Of a stretch of DNA of 64,000 nt, positions 34,155-43,370 are shown piece by piece; the stretch's first letter is position 1; every line of letters begins with the position of its first letter. Below the pieces are notes generated by a model. It was not told where the DNA came from. It did not search any database and saw nothing but the letters and a program-made list of their open reading frames with translations. Origin of the DNA: Ktedonosporobacter rubrisoli (lineage in GTDB: Bacteria > Chloroflexota > Ktedonobacteria > Ktedonobacterales > Ktedonobacteraceae); contig NZ_CP035758.1 of NCBI RefSeq assembly GCF_004208415.1, positions 4,774,001-4,838,000 of the forward strand, read 5' to 3'. The position numbers and the translations under genes were made by a program.

Positions 34155-35069
34155 CTATTTGATCTCGGCAATGGCCACGCCGCTATCGATATAGCGCTGA
34201 CCGAGCGCATAAAGCACGACAGGTACGACCAGGGCAATCAGCGTAGCGGCCATAAGTTGGGGATAAACCTGCTTTACCGGGCTGGTAAAATTCAAGAGTC
34301 CCAGCGGCACTGTATAATTGCTATCGCTGCTCAAGTAGATCAAAGGCCCCCAGGCATCGCGCCAGCTGGCCAGAAAGGTGAGAATAGCCACAACAATCAG
34401 GACTGGCTTAGACTGGGGCAGAATAATGCGCCAGAAAATGCCAAAGGAGCCGCAACCATCCAGTCGCGCTGCCTCGTCCAGCTCGTGCGAGAGGCCCATA
34501 AAAAACTGCCGGAAGAGAAAGATACTGAAGGCATCGCCGCACAGCTTGGGTACAATGATTGGCAAAAATGTATTGATCCAGCCCAGATTTTTAAAGGTCA
34601 TATAGAGAGCCAGGGTTAATATCTGGCTCGGAATCATCATTGTGGCAAGCACAATAATAAACCAGAGCGTACGGCCGGGAAAACGGAAACGTGCAAAGCC
34701 ATAGGCAACCAGGGCCGAAACAAATGTACTGGTAGCTACACAGAAGGCCGCCAGCCAGATGCTATTGAAGATGTAATGGGCGAAACGATAGGTCGTGAAG
34801 ACTTCAAGATAGTTCGACCACTTCACTGGCTGCGGTATCCACTGGATAGGAGTCTGATAATACTGTCCCACAGTCTTAAGCGAGGCGGACAGCAGCCAGA
34901 GGAAAGGGGCCAGCAAGAACAGGCTCACCCCTATCAAGACAATATATGTCCATAGCATGCTCATATGCTGATAAAAACGTCCTCGCACATAAGAACGACG
35001 CCGGCTCTCGCTCAATCCGGTTAGCGATAGAGTGCCAGCCGGCTCCTGGTGCTTACCCAAAGTAGCCAT
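34155..35069 (-). CDS. Carbohydrate ABC transporter permease (MalG type)
   Basis: 304 residues with six predicted helices. The first is VLIGVSLFLLAPFLWLLSAS, after a cytoplasmic N-terminus of about 35 residues. The inner-membrane EAA loop DEAARLDGCGSFGIFWRIIL is typical of sugar-importer permeases (CUT1 family). W.D..GPLIYLSS and the YTVPLGLLNF.. periplasmic segment are also standard for the MalG/LacG group. GGGAGGAGAG precedes the ATG. It pairs with the MalF-type permease upstream, separated by 187 bases that hold a LacI-type palindrome. The substrate is probably an oligosaccharide linked to the neighbouring mannanase-like genes. No ATPase gene is present, so a shared MsiK-like ATPase elsewhere is expected. 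Confidence 0.92.
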   Translation of the reverse strand: MATLGKHQEPAGTLSLTGLSESRRRSYVRGRFYQHMSMLWTYIVLIGVSLFLLAPFLWLLSASLKTVGQYYQTPIQWIPQPVKWSNYLEVFTTYRFAHYIFNSIWLAAFCVATSTFVSALVAYGFARFRFPGRTLWFIIVLATMMIPSQILTLALYMTFKNLGWINTFLPIIVPKLCGDAFSIFLFRQFFMGLSHELDEAARLDGCGSFGIFWRIILPQSKPVLIVVAILTFLASWRDAWGPLIYLSSDSNYTVPLGLLNFTSPVKQVYPQLMAATLIALVVPVVLYALGQRYIDSGVAIAEIK

Positions 35070-35191
35070 AGCTCTCCTCCCTTGTCAGCAAAGCTTCAAG
35101 ACGCCCGCGCATGAACTGGCACACAATCCCGGCGAAAGACGCCTGCCATCCGTCCTGCTCCCTACGCGGTCCATTTCAGCATCCGTTATAA

Positions 35192-35203
35192 GGAAACGTT
35201 TCC
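35192..35203. promoter_or_regulatory. LacI-family-type operator palindrome
   Basis: GGAAACGTTTCC is a perfect 12-bp palindrome with the central CG typical of LacI/GalR-family sites (AAACGTTT core). It lies 123 bases before the MalG-type permease start and 54 bases after the MalF-type stop. It probably controls a second promoter inside the importer operon. Confidence 0.65.
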
Positions 35204-35256
35204 AGAGGATCAGCCCTACGCGCCAAGCCTCAACGGCTTTTCAATGATCGACGCAG

Positions 35257-36264
35257 CTATGCTCCTTTGCTCTGATCTCCATAATAGGTATATCTCGCCA
35301 TAGCCAGCACAAGCAGCGTAAGCAGGAGCGTGATGATAAAGACGATAACGGCCAGGGCCGATGCGTAGCCAAACTTACCATTTTCCTTAAATGCAAGCTC
35401 ATAGATATAGGTAAGGAAGGTCGCCAGATTGTAGTGATAGCCCAGCGGGTTATTCATACTACTGGTAGAGCCTACGCTTGAGGCAAAAGCATAGGGGGTC
35501 TCAAATACCTGGATATGCGCAATAAGCGTTGTAATGGTATTGAAAACCAGGACTGGCGAGAGCAAAGGCAAGGTGATATGCCAGAAAATCTTCCATCTGC
35601 CAGCGCCATCAATTTTCGCAGCTTCATAATAGACTGAGGAAATGCCCTTTAAGCCAGCCAGGAAAATGAGCATGGTGCTGCCAGTAAACCACAAGTTGAC
35701 AAGGATCAGGGCCACAAGGGCCACAACTGGTGGATTAGAGTCGCCCAGCCAACGGATCGGTCCCAAATGAAACACCGCGAGGGCAGCATTGGCAAGCCCA
35801 TTGCTACCAGGGGCAAAAACTTGCTTGAAAAGCATGCCTATGGCTATACCCACCAGGAGGCTAGGAACATAAATGATCGTACGAAAAAGGTGATTGCCAG
35901 GAAATTTGCGGTTGAGGAGCAAGGCAAGCCAGAGACCTCCACAAATGCTGATCACTGTAGAGGCACTTACATATATAGCCATATTTAGACTAACCTGGGC
36001 AAAGCGTGGGTCAGCAGTAAAAATATTCTGGTAGTTCTTGAGTCCCACCCACTCCTGATATCCCAGAATGTCATACTTTGTGAAGCTATTGTAAAAGGTG
36101 GTGAGCAACGGCCAGAGGCCGAACACCAGAAAGCCCAGCAGCCAGGGACTAATAAACAGGTATCCTTTGAATGCTCGGCTACGGGCCAGGCGTGTAAAGA
36201 AGCGAGGAGTCTTCTGTGATTTCAGCGTGATACTATAGTTTTCCTGTCTTCCAGACAACAACAT
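35257..36264 (-). CDS. Carbohydrate ABC transporter permease (MalF type)
   Basis: 335 residues with six helices. The first, GYLFISPWLLGFLVFGLWPL, follows a basic N-terminus. FYNSFTKYDILGYQEWVGLK and the EAA loop YYEAAKIDGAGRWKIFWHIT are CUT1-type signatures. ATG at 36264 is chosen because AAGGAGG lies seven bases upstream; an in-frame upstream ATG lacks one. It forms the membrane channel with the MalG-type protein and receives sugar from the lipoprotein encoded 322 bases upstream. The gap to the binding-protein gene holds a hairpin that probably sets their expression ratio. Confidence 0.92.
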   Translation of the reverse strand: MLLSGRQENYSITLKSQKTPRFFTRLARSRAFKGYLFISPWLLGFLVFGLWPLLTTFYNSFTKYDILGYQEWVGLKNYQNIFTADPRFAQVSLNMAIYVSASTVISICGGLWLALLLNRKFPGNHLFRTIIYVPSLLVGIAIGMLFKQVFAPGSNGLANAALAVFHLGPIRWLGDSNPPVVALVALILVNLWFTGSTMLIFLAGLKGISSVYYEAAKIDGAGRWKIFWHITLPLLSPVLVFNTITTLIAHIQVFETPYAFASSVGSTSSMNNPLGYHYNLATFLTYIYELAFKENGKFGYASALAVIVFIITLLLTLLVLAMARYTYYGDQSKGA

Positions 36265-36586
36265 TATACGCCTCCTTCTTCTACTCTCAAATCCAGTTCT
36301 CAAGTGATTCTTGAAAAATCCCGGCGCACGCCAATCAACATGGCCAGCGCCCCTTGATCACTATTTGGCTGAATTTGCTCTCAATGACGCACACATAGCG
36401 ACAATAGACTTCTGACAAATCCTGGCAAGAAGCTTCTTATCCGCTCAGCTTCTCTTCTGCTTCCCATCCTCCTTTATATCTCTGGGCATATCTCCTCTTA
36501 TCAGCGCCTGAAGAATAGAGGAGAGGCCAGGAGATAGGGCTAGCTTAGCTATCTCCTGCACCTCTGCAGACAAAGGTAAATAAGGT
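36265..36586. other. Intergenic region with hairpin between binding-protein and permease genes
   Basis: 322 bases. A stem-loop at 36530-36556 (GGAGATA..GCTA / TAGC-TATCTCC, two-base bulge, three-base loop) lies just after the binding-protein stop on the minus strand. There is no T-run, so it fits an mRNA-stabilising or partial-termination hairpin, as is common after abundant binding-protein genes. The remainder shows no gene. Confidence 0.45.
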
Positions 36587-37912
36587 CTATGTTTGGGAGA
36601 GGATCACATTCCCTTGTTGCTCCATCTGAGCCGCAGCCTGAGCCGGCGTGAGCTTGCCATGCACCATATCGGTAAGAATATCGGCAAGCGTTGCACTTAG
36701 CTGGGATTTGGTCGTCATAACCCCAGGCTGGAAGGTTGGGATAGCGCTCTGCAGGGTAGGCACAAACTGGGAAGGCTGGATGTACGATCCCATCTGAGCT
36801 ATGGCGCTTTTATTCGCTGGCACGTCACTAAACCTGGCAAAATCTATCTGGGCCGGAGTTTGTACCGCCCATTTGAGGAATTCCCAGGCCGCCTCTTTAT
36901 GCTTGCTCCCTCTATAAATACTCAAGCTATTAGCGCCCCCGGTCACGACGCGGTTTTTGATGGTAAACAAGGGAGTTACCCCAATATCTGATGTCTCGTG
37001 CTGCATATCCGTGAAAAGCCATAATCCTACACGGGAAAAGGCAACGTTGCCCGCCTGTAAAGCATCGAGATCAAAAGACCACTGCCCGCTATTGAGCTCA
37101 TCATATGGCGGGGCAATATGCTCGGTAAAAAGGCTCAGGTAATCAGAGAGACCTTGAACCCCTTCCGGCGTATTAATCGTTATTTTGTGCGGATTGATCG
37201 GGTTATCATACGTATGGCCACCCTCCATCCGTACAAAGGTGTCGAAGTCCAGGATATTGCTCGGATTAAGCGCATATTGGGCCTTGGGGCCATCGAGGCT
37301 AGTAAGCTTCTTAGCCATAGCCTTGAATTGCTCAAAGGTTAGAGGAGTAACGGGATCAGGGTAAGGTACGCCTGCGGCTTTAAGCAGTTTTTTACTGTAA
37401 CCCAGCAGGGATATAGATGTGCCCACCGGTAAGCCATATACTTTATCGTTCCAGGTATTGAGGGCCAGCGACTGCCCAACAAGATTTTTGGTAGCATCTT
37501 GATAGCCAGCCAGGGTTGTCAGATCCACCAGGGCTCCATCATCCAGATAGGAGGCAGAATTACACGAACACAATCCAATAATATCGTATGCATTCCCGCC
37601 GCCAATCGTGACTCTCAGTTTTTCCCAGTAATCTGCCCAGGGCAATAATTCCAGATTGACCTTAATATCGGGATGCGCTCTCTCAAAGCTGGCAACCCAG
37701 GCCCGCATAGCATTATCCTTGGTGGGGGTATTACTCCACCAGCCAAAGGTAAGCGTCACCGGGCCCGAGGAGGTAGTAGAACCAGGGCTACCGCATGCAG
37801 CCAGCACAATTGAGAAAATAAGCAGGCCTGCAAGTAACAAATAAAAGCCTGACCCTCCTGTGATGCAGCCGGGCAGGCCTTTATTCTTTTCAGGCCCAAG
37901 CTTTTGCAACAT
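36587..37912 (-). CDS. Carbohydrate ABC transporter substrate-binding lipoprotein
   Basis: 441 residues. A lipoprotein signal is visible: a basic N-terminus, hydrophobic FYLLLAGLLIFSIVL and lipobox LAAC (about residue 40), followed by a Ser/Gly/Thr linker. The mature part has the family-1 extracellular solute-binding fold: LTFGWWSNTPTKDNAMRAWV, FERAHPDIKVNLELLPWADY, YDIIGLCSCNSASYLDDGAL and KHKEAAWEFLKWAVQTPAQI. It captures a sugar or oligosaccharide outside the cell for the two downstream permeases. ATG at 37912 is preferred (GAGAGG nearby); an upstream in-frame start would add 16 residues before the signal. It is divergent from the GH5 gene, consistent with shared control. Confidence 0.92.
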   Translation of the reverse strand: MLQKLGPEKNKGLPGCITGGSGFYLLLAGLLIFSIVLAACGSPGSTTSSGPVTLTFGWWSNTPTKDNAMRAWVASFERAHPDIKVNLELLPWADYWEKLRVTIGGGNAYDIIGLCSCNSASYLDDGALVDLTTLAGYQDATKNLVGQSLALNTWNDKVYGLPVGTSISLLGYSKKLLKAAGVPYPDPVTPLTFEQFKAMAKKLTSLDGPKAQYALNPSNILDFDTFVRMEGGHTYDNPINPHKITINTPEGVQGLSDYLSLFTEHIAPPYDELNSGQWSFDLDALQAGNVAFSRVGLWLFTDMQHETSDIGVTPLFTIKNRVVTGGANSLSIYRGSKHKEAAWEFLKWAVQTPAQIDFARFSDVPANKSAIAQMGSYIQPSQFVPTLQSAIPTFQPGVMTTKSQLSATLADILTDMVHGKLTPAQAAAQMEQQGNVILSQT

Positions 37913-38341
37913 AGTTTCATACCTCTCTTTTCTACTAGCTTGTTGGCCGACGTATGACACACTATGTACAACTAAAATAATCGACTGTGTATCACTAATC
38001 TTTATTGCTTCATCTTTTTCTCACTGCTATTTAACTCAACCCTTGTGCAAGTTTTTCCACCATCTGCTGCACTGAGGAGGGAAGAGAGGCCGGGCGCGCT
38101 CCCACTTGCAAATTGTGTTAACTAGCGTCGCTCTTACCTACCTTCCGATATATTTACAGCACTCACACTATTTAAATATATATCATATTTGTTATACTTT
38201 ATCAATCGATATATTTAAATTTTATTATATCATTTTTCGCATATCTATTATTTTTTACCATTGACTTGATATTCAGAAAATGATAATAGTAATATTTATG
38301 AAACGAGAAAGTTCGCGGGAGCATTCTGGGAGGTATAGAGC
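37913..38341. promoter_or_regulatory. Divergent AT-rich promoter region with long inverted repeat
   Basis: 429 bases between divergent binding-protein and GH5 genes. An AT-rich inverted repeat pairs TTTAAATATATATC (38171-38184) with GATATATTTAAA (38208-38219). A candidate plus-strand promoter is TTGACT (38261-38266) with GATAAT (38282-38287; spacing 15). GGGAGG at 38329-38334 is the ribosome site for the GTG start at 38342. No gene is supported. Confidence 0.5.
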
Positions 38342-39757
38342 GTGAGGTTAGCGGTGAGTAAGTTCTTATTGCCAATTAATCTAGTCACATTGATAGTCGT
38401 ACTGATCATCACCTTATTGATGTATCATCGATCAACAAACCCCAGCGGCGCATCTGACTTTGTGACGCGTTCTGACGCTCAGCTAATGCTCGATGGAAAA
38501 CCTTTCAGGTTTTTTGGAGCAAACATTTACTGGCTAGGCTTGGATGAAAATGTAGGAGGAGTAGCTTACCCAACGCATTTTCGCATAGATGACGTCCTGG
38601 CGGCCGCGCAAGCTATGGGCATAACGGTCGTGCGAGCCCACACTTTAGGCACCTCGCAGGGCTGTCAGCTCTGTGTTGAGCCGGCGCTGGGAAAGTTTAA
38701 CGAGACGGCATTCCAGCATATAGATTATGCCATCAAATCGGCTCACGAGCATGGAATTCGCCTGATCATTCCCCTCACCGATAACTGGAATTACTATCAC
38801 GGCGGCAAGCATACTTTTACTAGTTGGCGTGGGCTCACCGACGAAGATCAATTTTATACAAATGCTACAGTGATCAACGATTTTGAGCAATACATCAGCC
38901 ATCTTCTCAACCATGTCAACAGTTATACGGGCCTGGCCTATAAGGATGATCCGACCATTTTAGCCTGGGAGACAGGCAACGAGATAAATCCTCCGGTCAG
39001 TTGGACGAGTACAATCGCCGATTATCTCAAAAAGCTTGATCCTCAGCACCTGGTTCTCGATGGCACCAAAGGGGTCAACGTTCGTAACCTGGCCCTCAGC
39101 AGCGTAGATATATACTCGAATCACTACTATCCGATGAGCGTTGCCGCCCTCAATAGTGATGCCAGCACAGTCAAAGATGGCCATAAAGTGTTCATCGTAG
39201 GCGAATATAACTGGACCGGCAGAGGCGGAGGGGATAAGCTCAATAGCTTCTTAGCAGGTGTTGAAGCCAGCACAGCAGCCGGAGATATGTTCTGGTCGCT
39301 CTTCGGACACAATGATGCTTATGGATATGTCAAGCACCTCGACGGCTACACAGTTCATTATCCAGGAGACACTCCCGATATGCGTGCCAGCATTCAGCTC
39401 TTCCGTACTCATGCTTATCGCATGCGCCGTAGCGCCTTGCCAGCCCTTAGCGTTCCTGGCACAGCTCAGATCACCAGCGTCGGAAATCACCAGCTTACCT
39501 GGAGAGGAACTGCCCTCGCCGATACATATACAATCGAACGCTCAAGCAATGGAGTCGACGGTCCCTGGACCGTCATTTGCGATCGCTGCGCAACCGATAA
39601 CGACACCCCCTGGATTGATAAAACTATGCCTGCGGGGAAGGTCTTCTATCGGATCAAAGCCTACAATCTCACCGGCCAGGCAGGCGATTACTCTCCTGTC
39701 GCAGAAACACCAAGCACAACGTTGAAGCGTCCTGCATCTGGCAACACAGTATCCTGA
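38342..39757 (+). CDS. GH5 mannanase/cellulase-like glycoside hydrolase with C-terminal Fn3-like domain
   Basis: 471 residues. An N-terminal membrane anchor (about 9-28: LLPINLVTLIVVLIITLLMY) places the enzyme outside the membrane. The GH5 TIM barrel (about 40-365) starts MLDGKPFRFFGANIYWLGLD and has VVRAHTLG, the acid/base strand LAWETGNEINPP (Glu214), NHYYPM and the nucleophile strand FIVGEYNWTG (Glu288). This order is closest to endo-1,4-beta-mannanases of the GH5_7 type. A fibronectin-III-like domain (about 375-460) follows. It starts at GTG with GGGAGG seven bases upstream. It should cleave beta-mannan or a related glycan at the cell surface and supply oligosaccharides to the divergent ABC importer; subfamily and substrate are inferred. 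Confidence 0.85.
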   Translation: MRLAVSKFLLPINLVTLIVVLIITLLMYHRSTNPSGASDFVTRSDAQLMLDGKPFRFFGANIYWLGLDENVGGVAYPTHFRIDDVLAAAQAMGITVVRAHTLGTSQGCQLCVEPALGKFNETAFQHIDYAIKSAHEHGIRLIIPLTDNWNYYHGGKHTFTSWRGLTDEDQFYTNATVINDFEQYISHLLNHVNSYTGLAYKDDPTILAWETGNEINPPVSWTSTIADYLKKLDPQHLVLDGTKGVNVRNLALSSVDIYSNHYYPMSVAALNSDASTVKDGHKVFIVGEYNWTGRGGGDKLNSFLAGVEASTAAGDMFWSLFGHNDAYGYVKHLDGYTVHYPGDTPDMRASIQLFRTHAYRMRRSALPALSVPGTAQITSVGNHQLTWRGTALADTYTIERSSNGVDGPWTVICDRCATDNDTPWIDKTMPAGKVFYRIKAYNLTGQAGDYSPVAETPSTTLKRPASGNTVS

Positions 39758-39807
39758 TACTCAGGCCATACCCTGAGTATAGCCAATGTTTTTGCGCATA
39801 AGTTGTG

Positions 39808-39836
39808 TTGAACAAAGAGACTATTGCTGCTATACT
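39808..39836 (+). promoter_or_regulatory. Promoter candidate for the EF-G2-like gene
   Basis: TTGAAC (39808-39813), a 17-base spacer and TATACT (39831-39836). It lies about 150 bases before the ATG at 39991, which has AGGAGG at 39974-39979. Confidence 0.6.
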
Positions 39837-39990
39837 ACACCTACCGAACTGGAAGAGCGTATTGCACAGTTTTTCTCTGTACCGAACCAACCATTCGCGT
39901 GGTCGCATCGCATAAGGTGGTCTATGGCAGACCCCTGCGCAGTCTGAACAGATCACCTCTTGCATAGAAACTCAGGAGGATTACGGGTTC

Positions 39991-42036
39991 ATGAAGGTTT
40001 ATAGGGCGGAACAGATTCGCAATGTGGCATTAATTTCTCACGTCGGAGCAGGTAAAACTTCTCTAGTAGATGCCGCGCTATTCGACAGTGGCGCTGTTAC
40101 CCGACAGGGTAAAGTTGATGATGGCACCTCTATCTCTGACTACGATCCAGATGAGCTCAAGCGCGGCATGTCGTTGAACGCAAAAGTATTGCCAGTCGAG
40201 TGGAAAGATCACAAGATTAATCTCATCGACACTCCAGGCTACGCAGATTTTGTTGGTGAAGTAAAAGCCGGTCTTCGTGTAGCTGACGCAGCGCTCGTAG
40301 TGGTAACTGCCGAAAAAGGGGTTGAGGTGGGGACAGAGCTCACATGGAAATATGCTGACGAGCGCAATCTTCCACGTATGGTGCTTGTCAATAAGCTAGA
40401 CCGCGAAAACACCTCATTCGATCAGGCTCTCGATTCGTTGCGTGCCCAGTTTGGTAATGGAATCGTCCCTCTACAAGTTCCCCTTGGCGAGCAAGCGGGC
40501 TTCAAAGGCGTAGTCGACCTGGTAAGCCGTAAAGCCTATGACTTTGCAGACGGCACAAAGCCCCGGGAAACCAGCGTCCCAGCCGACCTGCAAGATCAAA
40601 TCGATACCTACCGCGAACAGCTCATCGAAGCCGCTGTCGAAAGTGACGATGAGATTATGGAAAAGTTCCTTGACGGTGGCGAGCTAAGCGAGACGGAAAT
40701 ACTGGCAGTCATCAAAAAAGGAACCTGCAGCGGCCAGATAGTTCCAGTACTCTGCGGCTCAGCCAGCAAAAACATTGGCGTCCAGACCCTCCTCGACGCA
40801 ATCATCGAGTATCTGCCCAGCGCGGCTGACGCAGTAGCAGAAGACGCCAAAGCCTTTGGCGATAACCTCTCCATGTTTATCTTTAAGACCGCCGGGGCAC
40901 AGGCAGGCACAATTTCTACTTTCCGTGTCTATAGCGGCACGCTTAAGCCAGACTGCCATGTCTACAATCTACAGACGAAGACTGACGAACGAATTGGCCA
41001 GATCTCTATACCGCGTGGAAAACTACAAGAAACGGCAACCGAAGTTCCGGCGGGCGACTTTGGCGCCGTGGCCAAGCTATCTAATTCGCATACAGGCGAT
41101 ACGCTTACTACTGTCAAGGATGTTACGACCCCATTAGAGCCGATAAATTTCCCCGAGCCTTGCTACACCTCTGCGGTCTCACCAAAGAGTCAAGCCGACC
41201 TTGATAAGATGGGCAATGCGCTTGCGCGCATCGTAGAAGAGGATCGCACCTTGCGCGTTTCACGCGATCCCGAAACTGCCGAGACCTTGCTCGCCGGTAT
41301 GGGAGAATCGCATTTGCAGATCGCCGTCGAGGCCATTAAACGCAAATACGCGGTTAATCTGGAGACGCACGATCAGCATATCTCTTACCGCGAGACGATC
41401 CGCAAAAAGGCTAAGGCTAATGGCCGCCACAAGCGTCAAAGTGGTGGGCATGGGCAGTTTGGCGACGTATGGCTAGAGATTGAGCCACTCCCACGCGATA
41501 GCGAGCAAGCCTTCGTCTTTGAAGATAAGATCGTGGGTGGCGTTGTTCCCGGCCAATTCATTCCAGGTGTAGAAAAAGGCGTACGCGAATCCCTAAAGCG
41601 CGGTTTTCTCTCCGGCAACCCCATGCTCTATGTGAGGGTAGCACTCTACGATGGTAAATATCACCCGGTAGACTCTTCAGCCCAGTCGTTTGAAGTCGCG
41701 GCCTCTCTGGCTATGCAAGAAGCTGTGCCACAGGCCAATCCTGTCATTCTTGAGCCGATTTTGAACGTCACCATCACTGTTCCTGAAGGCAATATGGGCG
41801 ACGTCATGAGCGATATCAATACCAAACGCGGGCGCGTTATGGGCATGGAGACCCTTGATAATGGCATGCAACAAATCTCTGCTATGGTGCCTCAATCTGA
41901 GATGCTCCATTACGCAACTGATCTACGCTCGATTACCCAGGGACGCGGCTCCTTTAAGGCGGAGTTTGCGGAGTACGAAGAAGTACCTGCCAACGTTCAG
42001 CAAGAGCTAATCGCTCAGCACAAGAAACCAGAATAA
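39991..42036 (+). CDS. Elongation factor G-like GTPase (EF-G2 type)
   Basis: 681 residues with full EF-G domain order. The G domain comes first: P-loop SHVGAGKTS (17-24), switch II LIDTPGYADF, NKLDR as the NKxD box. Then come domain II, domain III (LARIVEEDRTLRVSRDPETA), domain IV with KRQSGGHGQFGDVWLEIEPL, and domain V with PILNVTITVPEGNMGDVMSD. The P-loop differs from canonical EF-G (AHIDAGKTT), and switch I reads KRGMSLNAKV rather than ERGITI. This places it with EF-G-like paralogues (EF-G2) rather than the ribosomal-operon fusA. It probably assists translocation or ribosome recycling, or acts under stress. AGGAGG precedes the ATG; no ribosomal protein genes are adjacent. A hairpin follows. 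Confidence 0.88.
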   Translation: MKVYRAEQIRNVALISHVGAGKTSLVDAALFDSGAVTRQGKVDDGTSISDYDPDELKRGMSLNAKVLPVEWKDHKINLIDTPGYADFVGEVKAGLRVADAALVVVTAEKGVEVGTELTWKYADERNLPRMVLVNKLDRENTSFDQALDSLRAQFGNGIVPLQVPLGEQAGFKGVVDLVSRKAYDFADGTKPRETSVPADLQDQIDTYREQLIEAAVESDDEIMEKFLDGGELSETEILAVIKKGTCSGQIVPVLCGSASKNIGVQTLLDAIIEYLPSAADAVAEDAKAFGDNLSMFIFKTAGAQAGTISTFRVYSGTLKPDCHVYNLQTKTDERIGQISIPRGKLQETATEVPAGDFGAVAKLSNSHTGDTLTTVKDVTTPLEPINFPEPCYTSAVSPKSQADLDKMGNALARIVEEDRTLRVSRDPETAETLLAGMGESHLQIAVEAIKRKYAVNLETHDQHISYRETIRKKAKANGRHKRQSGGHGQFGDVWLEIEPLPRDSEQAFVFEDKIVGGVVPGQFIPGVEKGVRESLKRGFLSGNPMLYVRVALYDGKYHPVDSSAQSFEVAASLAMQEAVPQANPVILEPILNVTITVPEGNMGDVMSDINTKRGRVMGMETLDNGMQQISAMVPQSEMLHYATDLRSITQGRGSFKAEFAEYEEVPANVQQELIAQHKKPE

Positions 42037-42051
42037 GAACCTTCCTCATAG

Positions 42052-42081
42052 ATACGCCCCCTTATTTCTCAGGGGGCGTAT
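42052..42081. terminator. Hairpin after the EF-G2-like gene
   Basis: ATACGCCCCC (42052-42061) pairs perfectly with GGGGGCGTAT (42072-42081) around a ten-base loop, between convergent genes. The following TACACATC has no T-run, so efficiency is uncertain. Confidence 0.6.
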
Positions 42082-42137
42082 TACACATCTGCTCTATTGA
42101 TCTATTCAACTGACTTCGCGCCAGGCATTGCTCTTGC

Positions 42138-43370
42138 TCACACAGCTCTGGCCCGGCGCCAGCTATTTAGCCCATAGACGATCAAGGCAGTCAGAAGCAT
42201 AGCTCCCCCAACCAGGCATACTCCTGTCCAGCCGGCAATGCTCCAGCCATAGGAGCCCAGCACTGAACCAAGTGAGCCGCCTACAAAAAAGGCTACCATA
42301 TAGACAGTGTTGATACGATTACGCGCTAATGGATTCAAGCTATAGATTCTGGCTTGATTTGAGACCTGATTCGATTGCGCACCAAGATCCAGGAGAATAA
42401 CGCCAACAATCAATCCCCACAGGGCATGACCAAAGAGCTCAAATATGCCAAAGGCCAGCAAGACAATAAGTACAGCCATCCCAATAATGCGCCGCGCCTC
42501 GATACGATCAGCAAGCTTGCCTACGAAAGAAGCGGCAAGGGCTCCAACGACACCCACAAGGCCAAAGGCTCCTGCAACGGCGCTACCATAGTGATATGGA
42601 GGCGTTTCCAGGAAAAAGGCTAATGTCACCCAGAATGCGCTGAAGGCCCCAAAGACCATTGCGCCCATTACGCAGGTCTCGCGCAACACTGGCTCCTGAC
42701 GCAACAATCCCCACAGGGAACGAAGTAATTGTGGATAGCTCATGCTTGTTTGTGGATGATCCGCCGGCAGCATAAAACGCAAGATCACAGTAAGCAGGAC
42801 CATCAAGGCTGCCGCAAGCCAGTAGACCGCCTGCCAGCCCAGTTGCGCACTGATAAAACCGCTCACGGTACGAGCCAGCAGAATACCAATGAGCAGCCCG
42901 CTCATGACGATTCCCAGCACCCGCCCACGTTCATGCGCAGGCGCCAGGCTGGCGGCAAAAGGGATAATTATCTGAGGCACAACTGTGGTTATACCTACTA
43001 GCAGACTGGCAACGGCCAACAATGTAACATTAGGAGCCAGGGCCATGGCTATCAGGGCCAGCGTCACTGCGATCAATGACCCCACAATTAGAGAACGTCG
43101 ATTATAACTGTCGCCAAGCGGCACAATGAAGAGCAATCCTGCGGCATAACCGAGCTGTCCGAGCGTGGCAATGATCCCCATTTGATCGACTGATACTGCA
43201 AAGCTTTTTCCCATATCCACAAGAATAGGCTGACTATAATAAAGATTAGCTGCTGTGAGGCCGCAGGCAAGCGCCATGATCCAGACCAAGCGACGATCCA
43301 TTCTTGGCAAGGCCTGGCTCGCGCCCTCTACGGTAGTCGGTTGCGCATGATTAACAACACTCCCTTTCAA
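42138..43370 (-). CDS. MFS transporter (sugar/drug exporter type, 12 TM)
   Basis: 410 residues with twelve predicted helices. The first, LVWIMALACGLTAANLYYSQ, is followed by the MFS loop-2-3 motif PLGDSYNRRSLI and the second-half equivalent KLADRIEARRIIG. The DHA-like 'ANLYYSQPIL' start is typical of YfcJ/AraJ-like exporters in many soil bacteria. The substrate is unknown. A TTG start at 43370 is supported by AAAGGAAG six bases upstream. It is a single gene convergent with EF-G2. About 380 bases of AT-rich upstream sequence should carry its promoter. Confidence 0.85.
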   Translation of the reverse strand: MKGSVVNHAQPTTVEGASQALPRMDRRLVWIMALACGLTAANLYYSQPILVDMGKSFAVSVDQMGIIATLGQLGYAAGLLFIVPLGDSYNRRSLIVGSLIAVTLALIAMALAPNVTLLAVASLLVGITTVVPQIIIPFAASLAPAHERGRVLGIVMSGLLIGILLARTVSGFISAQLGWQAVYWLAAALMVLLTVILRFMLPADHPQTSMSYPQLLRSLWGLLRQEPVLRETCVMGAMVFGAFSAFWVTLAFFLETPPYHYGSAVAGAFGLVGVVGALAASFVGKLADRIEARRIIGMAVLIVLLAFGIFELFGHALWGLIVGVILLDLGAQSNQVSNQARIYSLNPLARNRINTVYMVAFFVGGSLGSVLGSYGWSIAGWTGVCLVGGAMLLTALIVYGLNSWRRARAV

